Assembly (NCBI RefSeq): GCF_021249405.1 | Contig: NZ_CP089593.1 | Coordinates: 558,001-622,000 of the forward strand | Direction: 5' to 3' | Length of the DNA stretch: 64,000 bases | From: Halobacterium zhouii | Lineage (GTDB): Archaea > Halobacteriota > Halobacteria > Halobacteriales > Halobacteriaceae | In this document: in pieces, positions 57,503 to 64,000 of the stretch | How the letters are laid out: each line of letters begins with the position of its first letter | Numbering within the stretch: position 1 is the first letter of the stretch | Notes under the pieces: model-generated | The model's input: the letters and a program-made list of their open reading frames with translations, nothing else | What the model was told of the DNA's origin: nothing | Database searches by the model: none | Translations under genes and position numbers: made by a program

Positions 57503-60181
57503 TCAGTCTGCGAGCACTTCCGCCGCGTCCTGTACGACACGCGACCGGTTCGACGTCGCGTCCTTCTCCACGCGCACCAGCTCGTCGGCGGCGTCCACCA
57601 GCTCCTCGTCGTGGCTCACCACGACAATCTGCTCGACGCCCATCCGGCGCATCGAATCCACCAGCTCCACCAGCTGGGAGACGTGGCCGGAGTCCAGGAA
57701 CACCGTCGGCTCGTCGAGGATGAGCGGCGGCATCGGCGCGTCGCCCTCGATACCCTCCGCGAGCAGACGGTAGATGGCACACCGCAGGCTGAGGTTGAAC
57801 AGCGCGCGCTCGCCGCCCGAGAGCTGGTCGGGTTCCAGGGCCTCGCCGTCCTTCTGGTACACCGTCAACTCGTACTCGCCGGAGAGCTCGATGCGCGCGT
57901 ACGAGTCATTCTGGTACACCAGGTCGAACGTCTCGTTCAGTAGTCGCTCGAGTTTCGCCACGTTCTGCTGGCGCAACTCCGCGCGCAGGTCGCCGTACAT
58001 CGACTCGAGGTCCGTGACCTCCTCGTGGACGGCCTCCAGGTCCTCGAGTTTCGCCGCGACCGCGTCGCGGTCCTCGCGCAGTTCCTCGAGGGCCTCGATG
58101 GTGTTCTCGGCCGCGCCGATCCGGCTCTGCAGGTCGTCGCGCTCCTCGCGGAGTTCCTCGAGTGCCGGTTCGACCTGTTCGAGGTAGTCCTCGGCGCGCT
58201 CCTTCTCGTCGCGGGCCTGCTCGACCCGGTCCTCGTCGAACTCGGACTCGAGGCCCTGCTTTCGCTCCCTGAGGTCGGTGAGGCGCTCGCGGCGCTCGTC
58301 GTTTCGGTCCGCGAGGTCCGCGCGCTTCTCGGTGAGGCGCTCGGCCTCCGAATCCTCTTCGTCGCGCTCGTCGAGCACGTCAGCGAGATCTGCGAGTCGA
58401 TCGATCCGCTCCTTCAGGTCGCCCTGCCGGGCGTTCAACTCGCCGAGTTCCTCGCGCTTTTCGTCGGCGTCCTCGCGCTTCTCGTCGGCATCTTCGCGCG
58501 CGTCCTCGGCGTCGTCCTCGAGTTCGTCGGCGTCCTCGCGCTTCTCGTCGGCATCCTCGCGCGCGTCAGCGGCGGCCTGCTCGCGGTCATCCCGGCGCTC
58601 TGCGGCCAACTCCCGCTTTCGTTCGAGGTCCGCGACCTCCCGCTCGGCGTCCTCGAGTTCCTCCGCCTCCTCGACGCGCTCGGCGAGTTCCTCGACGTTC
58701 TCCTCGGCGTCCTCGAGGTCGTCCTCCAGGTCCGCTACGCGCTCGCGGTACTCCTCGACCCCGTCGACGTGGGGCGACCCGTCCACGGGTTGTCCGCATT
58801 CCGGGCACTTCCCGGCGTCGAGCAGCTCCTCGGCCTCCTCGACGCGGTCCGTCGCGGACTGGAGGTCCGCCCGCACCTCGCTCTTCCGCTCGCGGGCGTC
58901 CTCGAGGTCGTCCTCGAGGGCTTCGACGTGGCCCTCCGCGTTCCCGAACGCGACCGGAGCGTCCTCGAAGGTGGCCTTCGCGTCCTCGATGGCTGCGTCC
59001 AGTTCCTCGATGCGCTCGACCGCTTCCTCACGCTCGGATTCGGCGTCGTTCGCCGTCCCCTCGAGTTCGTCGGCCTCTTCGCGGAGCGCGTCCGCGCGCG
59101 CCTCGAGTTCCTCGGCGCGGTCGGCCGCGTTCTCGGCCTCCGTCGAGAGCCTCGACACCTCGGGGGCGACGTCGGAGACGCGTTCGGTCACGTCCTCGCG
59201 CTCGTCGGCCAGTTCGTCGCGTTTCGCGTCCACCGCGTCCTGGTCGACAGCGTCCGCATCGGCCGCCTCGAGTTCCGTTTCGGCGAGCAGTTCCGCGGCG
59301 CGCTCCCCGAGTTCGCCCGCTCGCTCCCGGCGCTCGGACGCCCGCTCCGCGAGCGTCTCGCGCTGGGACTCGGCCTCCGCGATGGCCTCGCGGACGTCCG
59401 CGATGGTCTCGGTCACCGACTCGAGTTCCTCGCGTTTCTCCTCGTGGCGTTCGAGCACGTCCTCGGCGGCGTCCAGGGTCTCCTTCGCGTTCTCGCGTTG
59501 GTCCTCGTAGTTCTCGATGTCGTCGGCGACGCCGTTCAACTGGGATTCGAGCGCGGCCAGCGTCTCGTGGGGGTCCTCGGCTTCCTTCGCCTCGATCTGG
59601 TCCTCGAGCTGGTCGAGTCGCCCCTCGATGCTCCCCTTCACGTCCTCCACGCCGAGTCGGGCCTCGCCCGCGCGCTGTCGATAGTCCTCTAGTTTCCCGA
59701 GCTGCAGGAGGTCGTCGAGCATGTCCTGGCGGGTGCTCGGGGAGGCGTTGATGAGCTTGTTCACCTCGCCCTGCCTGACGTACGCGCAGTTCACGAACGC
59801 CTCCGCGTCCATCCGGAGCAGTTCGACGACGTGGGCCTCCACGTCGTTCACGCCGTCGATGGTCCCGGTCGGCGTCTCCAGGGTGCAATCAGCCGTCGTC
59901 GGCCGGTCGCCCGTGTTCCGCACGCGCCGGTGGACGTGGTAGTCGCCGCCCGCGTGGCTGAACCAGAGGTCGATCTCGGCCTCTTCGGCGCCGATGGTCA
60001 CCACGTCCTCGAGCGTTCGGTCGAGGGCCGTCGCGCCGTACAGCGCGAAGAAACACGCCTCGAGCAGGCTCGACTTGCCGCTGCCGTTGAGGCCGTGGAT
60101 GACCGTGACGCCGCTGTCGAGGCGCAGGTCGGCGTCCTCGAAGCATTTGAAGTTGCGTATGTCGACTCTGGTGAATCTCAC
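57503..60181 (-). CDS. rad50: DNA double-strand break repair ATPase Rad50
   Basis: 892 residues. Walker [21 protein letters not shown] (about 28-47), long coiled coils, the zinc hook [12 protein letters not shown] (about 433-444) at the apex, then the ABC signature [18 protein letters not shown], Walker [12 protein letters not shown], and the D-loop. Partner of Mre11: together they tether and process DNA ends. The frame overlaps the mre11 stop by four bases (ATGA), so strictly coupled. Haloarchaeal coiled coils are extremely Glu/Asp/Arg-rich, as here. Confidence 0.97.
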   Translation of the reverse strand: MRFTRVDIRNFKCFEDADLRLDSGVTVIHGLNGSGKSSLLEACFFALYGATALDRTLEDVVTIGAEEAEIDLWFSHAGGDYHVHRRVRNTGDRPTTADCTLETPTGTIDGVNDVEAHVVELLRMDAEAFVNCAYVRQGEVNKLINASPSTRQDMLDDLLQLGKLEDYRQRAGEARLGVEDVKGSIEGRLDQLEDQIEAKEAEDPHETLAALESQLNGVADDIENYEDQRENAKETLDAAEDVLERHEEKREELESVTETIADVREAIAEAESQRETLAERASERRERAGELGERAAELLAETELEAADADAVDQDAVDAKRDELADEREDVTERVSDVAPEVSRLSTEAENAADRAEELEARADALREEADELEGTANDAESEREEAVERIEELDAAIEDAKATFEDAPVAFGNAEGHVEALEDDLEDARERKSEVRADLQSATDRVEEAEELLDAGKCPECGQPVDGSPHVDGVEEYRERVADLEDDLEDAEENVEELAERVEEAEELEDAEREVADLERKRELAAERRDDREQAAADAREDADEKREDADELEDDAEDAREDADEKREDADEKREELGELNARQGDLKERIDRLADLADVLDERDEEDSEAERLTEKRADLADRNDERRERLTDLRERKQGLESEFDEDRVEQARDEKERAEDYLEQVEPALEELREERDDLQSRIGAAENTIEALEELREDRDAVAAKLEDLEAVHEEVTDLESMYGDLRAELRQQNVAKLERLLNETFDLVYQNDSYARIELSGEYELTVYQKDGEALEPDQLSGGERALFNLSLRCAIYRLLAEGIEGDAPMPPLILDEPTVFLDSGHVSQLVELVDSMRRMGVEQIVVVSHDEELVDAADELVRVEKDATSNRSRVVQDAAEVLAD

Positions 60182-61464
60182 TGGAACTCCTCCATGGTTG
60201 TCGTCTGCGCGGATTCCGTCTCGTGTCCGTCCTGGTCCGTAGCCGACCCGTCGCCTGCATCCGCTCCGGCCTCGTCTGTCCCAGCCTCGGCAGTAGCTGC
60301 TTCGTCGTTCGTCTCGTCTTCGGCAGTAACTGCTTGGTCGTCCTCGCTTACACCGTCGTCACCGTCGACGACGGCCTCGACGCGCTGTTTCACGCGTTCT
60401 CGGACGTTCGAGTCCGCAACATCGAGGTCACGCACCGTGTCGTCGACGTCGAGGCCCGCCCCGCTCAACCCCATCTCGCGGACGCGTTCGCGCACTGCGT
60501 CGTCGGGGTCGGCGAAGGACACCTCGACGTCCGTCTCGGTGTCGACGTCCCGGCGGTCGTTGACGCGCGTGATGAGCGCGCCCTGCTCGTCCCCGAACGT
60601 TTCCACGTCCGCGGGCGTAACGTTCTCGCCCTCGCCCTCGACAGTGACGATGACGACGGCGTCCTCGACGTCGTGCTCGCGGATGCGTTCGCGCACGAAC
60701 CCGGCGCCGTCCTCCGGCCCGAGTTCGACGTCAACGAAGACGAACTCACGGGTGTCCAGGCCCTTTCGGGAGATGCCAACGTCGTTCGTAAACTCCACGA
60801 TGTTGTAGCCGCGAGCGTCCCGTTCGCTCGCGCTCGCGCGTTCTGTCGACCCGCAGTACGTCACCCACGTGTCCTCGACCTGTGCAGTGTCGGCGGCGTG
60901 GTTGTCACCGAGCAGCACGGCGTCGAAGTCGACGTTCGACTCCTGGAGTACCGCGTCCAGGTCCCAGTTGGCGTGCGCGAACGGCGTGAACAGGCCGTGG
61001 GAGACGAGTGCTGCGTGGTCGGCGTCGTCGGCGCTGTTCGCTCCGGGTGGGTCGAACTCGTAGTCGAGTTCGGGGCGCTTCGATTCGGGCACGTAGTCGA
61101 GTCCGTAGAAGACGGTGTCCTCGACGCGGCGACCCGAGAAATCCAGGCGTTCGGCGAGATCGAGGGTCTCGAAGAGGTCGAGCCACTGTGCGTCCCGTGT
61201 CCCCTCGTGATTGCCGACGATAGCGAGGAAGGGGATGTCGGCGTCTCGGAGGGGTTCGAGCACGTCGATGGTGCCGAGGATGTCGCGGAGGCCGGGGCGG
61301 CGGTCGTGGTAGAGGTCGCCCGCGTGAACGACGGCGTCCACGTCCGCCTCGATGGCATCCTCGACGACGCTGCGGAACGCCTCGAGGAAGTCCTGACGGC
61401 GCACGGAGGAGTGGTACTGGCGGTAGCCGAGATGGGTGTCCCCCGTATGGATGACGCGAGCCAT
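60178..61464 (-). CDS. mre11: DNA repair nuclease Mre11
   Basis: 428 residues. Phosphoesterase motifs: [12 protein letters not shown] (GDxH), [23 protein letters not shown] (GNHE), [20 protein letters not shown]. The C-terminal ~120 residues are an acidic, Ala/Thr-rich tail typical of haloarchaea. Upstream TTTATCC on the minus strand (61491-61498) about 28 bp before ATG 61464 gives a leaderless mRNA. Confidence 0.97.
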   Translation of the reverse strand: MARVIHTGDTHLGYRQYHSSVRRQDFLEAFRSVVEDAIEADVDAVVHAGDLYHDRRPGLRDILGTIDVLEPLRDADIPFLAIVGNHEGTRDAQWLDLFETLDLAERLDFSGRRVEDTVFYGLDYVPESKRPELDYEFDPPGANSADDADHAALVSHGLFTPFAHANWDLDAVLQESNVDFDAVLLGDNHAADTAQVEDTWVTYCGSTERASASERDARGYNIVEFTNDVGISRKGLDTREFVFVDVELGPEDGAGFVRERIREHDVEDAVVIVTVEGEGENVTPADVETFGDEQGALITRVNDRRDVDTETDVEVSFADPDDAVRERVREMGLSGAGLDVDDTVRDLDVADSNVRERVKQRVEAVVDGDDGVSEDDQAVTAEDETNDEAATAEAGTDEAGADAGDGSATDQDGHETESAQTTTMEEFQ

Positions 61465-61592
61465 TGCTACGAATTGGTAGCGGCACGGCGGATAAAGGTT
61501 CGGCGCTTCGGGGGGAGTGACGCGGGAGAGGGCGAAGAGCCGTGGCGACGCGAGAACGGGAAGAGAGTCCGGGAGCGGCGCGAGGATTCGGC

Positions 61593-61835
61593 TCAGGAGA
61601 GCGTGTAGAGACGCTTTCGCGCGTCGGTGAACGAGAACCGGGATTCGACGACGTCCTGTTCTTCGAGGCGCGTGAGTGCGTAGCGAACGGTCCGTGAGGG
61701 GAGCAGCGTTTCCTCCGCGAGCTCGCTCTGCGTGAGGGTCTCGTTGTACTCCAGTACCTTCGCGACGAGTTTCGCGCTCGGCGGCAGGTCCCGCAGCGCT
61801 TCGACCGTCTCACCTTCGATGGCAGTCGCGCTCAT
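61593..61835 (-). CDS. MarR-like winged-helix regulator, 80 residues
   Basis: 80 residues. SAKLVAKVLEYNETLTQSEL then AEETLLPSRTVRYALTRLEEQDVV is a compact winged helix; a short acidic wing closes the protein. Typical haloarchaeal single-domain regulator; target unknown. It lies between Mre11 and PAN and diverges from PAN (120 bp apart), so it could regulate either. TATA-like CAATTATCT on the minus strand at 61858-61866. Confidence 0.85.
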   Translation of the reverse strand: MSATAIEGETVEALRDLPPSAKLVAKVLEYNETLTQSELAEETLLPSRTVRYALTRLEEQDVVESRFSFTDARKRLYTLS

Positions 61836-61954
61836 ACTCCCCGATTACGATGCGAGAAGATAATTGTTGTGGTGTAGATTATTCTTGTCGGTAATCCCGG
61901 GGCGGTCTTCGACCACCCGAAGCCTCTTATGAAGCAGCGCCTTACCGATGCCTG

Positions 61955-63169
61955 ATGACCGAGACCGCCGACGACGTCGAGCTACCCTACGAGGATAGCG
62001 CCTCACAGCAGGAGAAAATCGAGGCGCTAGAGGACCGGCTCTCCTCGCTCGAGGACGAAAACGAGGAGATGCGCGACCGGCTGCTCGACGCGAACGCGGA
62101 GAACAACAAGTACCAGCAGAAACTCGAACGACTCTCTCACGAGAACAAGAAACTCAAGCAGTCGCCGCTGTTCGTCGCGACGGTTCAGGAACTCAACGAC
62201 GAGGGCGCCATCATCAAGCAACACGGGAACAACCAGGAGGCGCTCACGGAGGTCACCGACGAACTCCGCGAGGACCTGGAAGCGGGCGCTCGCGTCGCCG
62301 TCAACAATTCGCTTTCTATCGTGCGCCGCCTCGACGACGAGGCCGACGTGCGCGCTCGCGTGATGGAGGTCGAACACTCCCCGGACGTCGGCTACGAGGA
62401 CGTCGGCGGCCTCGACGACCAGTTGCGGGAGGTCCGCGAGACGGTCGAACTCCCGATGAAGGACCCCGAGCTGTTCGACACCGTCGGCATCGACCCACCC
62501 AGCGGCGTGCTCCTCCACGGCCCGCCGGGCACCGGGAAGACGCTCATGGCGAAGGCGGTCGCGAACCAGACCGACGCGACGTTCATCAAGATGGCGGGCA
62601 GCGAACTCGTCCACAAGTTCATCGGCGAGGGCGCGAAACTCGTCCGCGACCTCTTCCAGGTCGCTCGCGACCACGAACCCGCGGTCGTCTTCATCGACGA
62701 GATCGACGCCATCGCCTCGAAGCGCACGGACTCGAAGACGTCGGGTGACGCGGAGGTCCAGCGCACGATGATGCAGTTGCTCTCGGAGATGGACGGCTTC
62801 GACGAGCGCGGCGAGGTGCGCATCATCGCCGCCACCAACCGCTTCGACATGCTCGACCGCGCGATCCTGCGCCCGGGCCGGTTCGACCGCCTCATCGAGG
62901 TGCCGAACCCGGACGTGACGGGCCGCGAGAAGATCTTCCGCATCCACACCCGCTCGATGAACGTCGCCGACGACGTGGACTACGGCGAACTCGCCGCGGA
63001 GTCCGCGGACCTCTCTGGCGCGGACGTGAAGGCCATCTGCACCGAGGCAGGCATGTTCGCCATCCGCGACGACCGCACGGAGATCACGATGGACGACTTC
63101 CGCGCCGCGAGGGAGAAACTCGAGCAGGACACGGAGACCAGCGACGACACCCCGCGGGCGTTCGCCTGA
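61955..63169 (+). CDS. pan: Proteasome-activating nucleotidase (PAN)
   Basis: 404 residues. N-terminal coiled coil (EKIEALEDRLSSLEDENEEM; about 18-70), OB ring (LFVATVQELNDEGAIIKQHG, about 78-120), AAA+ domain: Walker A GPPGTGKTLMAKAVA (about 188-202), Walker B VVFIDEIDAIAS, sensor 1 AATNRFDMLD, Arg finger region RPGRFDRL. The C-terminus reads RAFA, an Ala-Phe-Ala in place of the HbYX (hydrophobic-Tyr-X) tail that opens the 20S gate, so gate contact may differ. TATA-like CTTAT 25-29 bp upstream supports the 61955 start. Confidence 0.96.
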   Translation: MTETADDVELPYEDSASQQEKIEALEDRLSSLEDENEEMRDRLLDANAENNKYQQKLERLSHENKKLKQSPLFVATVQELNDEGAIIKQHGNNQEALTEVTDELREDLEAGARVAVNNSLSIVRRLDDEADVRARVMEVEHSPDVGYEDVGGLDDQLREVRETVELPMKDPELFDTVGIDPPSGVLLHGPPGTGKTLMAKAVANQTDATFIKMAGSELVHKFIGEGAKLVRDLFQVARDHEPAVVFIDEIDAIASKRTDSKTSGDAEVQRTMMQLLSEMDGFDERGEVRIIAATNRFDMLDRAILRPGRFDRLIEVPNPDVTGREKIFRIHTRSMNVADDVDYGELAAESADLSGADVKAICTEAGMFAIRDDRTEITMDDFRAAREKLEQDTETSDDTPRAFA

Positions 63170-63355
63170 CGGCGGCGCACAGTCCCGGAACTGTCGGCTC
63201 TCGGCTGCATTCTCCCCGTTTCGGCAGCGTTCTCGTATTTAATTCTGACCCAGACGTGACTGCCAAGTCGGTCCGGTGAGATGTCGGCTCGATTCGGCGA
63301 GCTATGGTATTGATTCGGCGAGAAACGTCGACGGTGCGGTTGGAACGCGGGCGGC

Positions 63356-63493
63356 TCAGAGGAAGCGGAACAGGCCGAACGGCACGACGAACAGCAGGAC
63401 GAACATCGCCACCAGGACGAGCGCGTAACTCACGAACGTGCCGAAGGCCGTCGTCCACGCGGGGTGGCTGAAGTCGCCGGATGCCACATTCAT
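63356..63493 (-). CDS. Single-membrane-helix microprotein
   Basis: 45 residues from ATG 63493. MNVASGDFSHPAWTTAFGTF leader, then one membrane helix (VSYALVLVAMFVLLFVVPFG) and FRFL. The DFSHPAW segment before the helix looks like a conserved interfacial motif. Single-helix microproteins of 40-50 residues are common in haloarchaea; function unknown. Confidence 0.7.
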   Translation of the reverse strand: MNVASGDFSHPAWTTAFGTFVSYALVLVAMFVLLFVVPFGLFRFL

Positions 63494-63629
63494 ACAGAGA
63501 CATTACTGGCCCGGCACGTAAGCCTTGTCATCGACCCGTCATCAACGGGCGCCTGCGGTCCGTTTCCGGCCGTTCTCGGACGAGGCGTCTGTTTCGGCTG
63601 TTCTCGAACGAGGTTTCCCCTCGACGGTG

Positions 63630-63824
63630 TCAGATGATGTCGCCGATGCGTTTTGGCTCCCCCGACAGCGCGGGGTTCTTCTCGACGAGTTTGAGCACCT
63701 CGTGGTCGGTGACGTCGTGGTACGTCTTCCCCGTCGCGTCCTCGATGAGTTCCCGCTCCATCCGGAACTCCGTCCCCTCGTACACCACGTCGACGCCGTC
63801 GTCCTCGAACGAGAGCGTAGTCAT
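63630..63824 (-). CDS. DUF5800-family protein
   Basis: 64 residues. MTTLSFEDDGVDVVYEGTEF, then RMERELIEDATGKTYHDVTD and HEVLKLVEKNPALSGEPKRI. I recall DUF5800 as a compact haloarchaeal family; the central GKTYHDVTDHEVL is its strongest conserved phrase. No function known. On the minus strand, same as the microprotein at 63356. Confidence 0.8.
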   Translation of the reverse strand: MTTLSFEDDGVDVVYEGTEFRMERELIEDATGKTYHDVTDHEVLKLVEKNPALSGEPKRIGDII

Positions 63825-63960
63825 GCTCTCTCGTATCTCGCGCACGGCCAAAAACCCGCCGTCTGGCGGGCGTTCGGCGGGCGGTCGAGAGGCCGTCGGT
63901 CGGGAGTATTCGGCGGACGGTCGAAGGGCCGTCAATCGAGGGTGTTCGGTGCGGCGTTCA

Positions 63961-64000
63961 TCACTCCGCGAGCGCGATGCTCGGCGTTCCGACGGTGTGG
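63961..64000 (-). CDS. C-terminal end of an unidentified gene (runs off right edge)
   Basis: A TGA at 63961-63963 closes an open frame whose last residues in the window are HTVGTPSIALAE. Too short to name. The codon choice (GCG, CTC, GCG, ATC) fits haloarchaeal coding sequence. Confidence 0.35.
   Translation of the reverse strand, partial: HTVGTPSIALAE

Overview
The window is a gene-dense, GC-rich stretch of a haloarchaeal chromosome (class Halobacteria). Reasons: strongly acidic proteins (Asp/Glu-rich linkers everywhere); archaeal information-processing genes (aCPSF1, FtsZ1-SecE-Spt5, L44e-S27e-aIF2alpha-Nop10-PAC2, PolB, Mre11-Rad50, PAN, DtdA); haloarchaea-only domains (HalOD1, HTH and zinc-ribbon microproteins); TATA boxes about 25 nt from start codons (leaderless mRNAs); and an intron-containing tRNA-Gln. 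No rRNA, prophage, transposase or CRISPR was seen, so this looks like core chromosome.

Layout. 0-9 kb: end of PolX, a DUF5788-like protein, AN1-finger rhomboid protease, endonuclease V, SDR oxidoreductase, MOFRL-type glycerate kinase converging on a GntP permease, ArsA/Get3 ATPase, CinA-like amidase, DUF457-like membrane protein. 9-20 kb: small zinc proteins, PHP protein, cupin, aCPSF1 ribonuclease with a structured leader, Nth, DUF371, COG1340 coiled-coil protein, DUF373 membrane protein, Dph6-like ligase. 20-30 kb: sugar nucleotidyltransferase, HTH-ribbon regulator, Rieske protein, PabC next to a pabB scrap, AroE, a Na/Ca-exchanger-like transporter, DtdA, then FtsZ1-SecE-Spt5. 30-38 kb: HalOD1 protein, DUF2298 protein, the L44e translation operon, J-domain protein, HTH regulator. 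38-48 kb: phosphoesterase, threonine synthase, a DtxR-type regulator coupled to GDT1 and LysE exporters, HD hydrolase, RmuC, DUF3006 plus a secreted MBL/lamin-tail protein. 48-53 kb: tRNA-Gln, second DtxR-type regulator, ferritin-like protein and sufCBD, an apparent iron/Fe-S block. 53-64 kb: PolB, small haloarchaeal proteins, Mre11-Rad50, PAN and microproteins.

The most unusual signal lies between and inside genes. Several spacers (19.6, 21.6-21.8, 28.9, 29.8 and 48.2 kb) are built from short perfect hairpins whose stem sequences all differ but whose loops are nearly always exactly 3 nt. Two such hairpins form an in-frame 45-bp insertion inside dtdA with a 9-bp direct repeat. A similar arrangement (12-bp direct repeat) abuts tRNA-Gln, and a third (imperfect repeat) lies behind ftsZ1. 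A second family, a larger palindromic MITE-like element, occurs at 13.8, 36.5 and 56.2 kb. These are the best candidates for something undescribed. Gene names come from reading motifs and remembered families; no database search was run, and DUF numbers are from memory.
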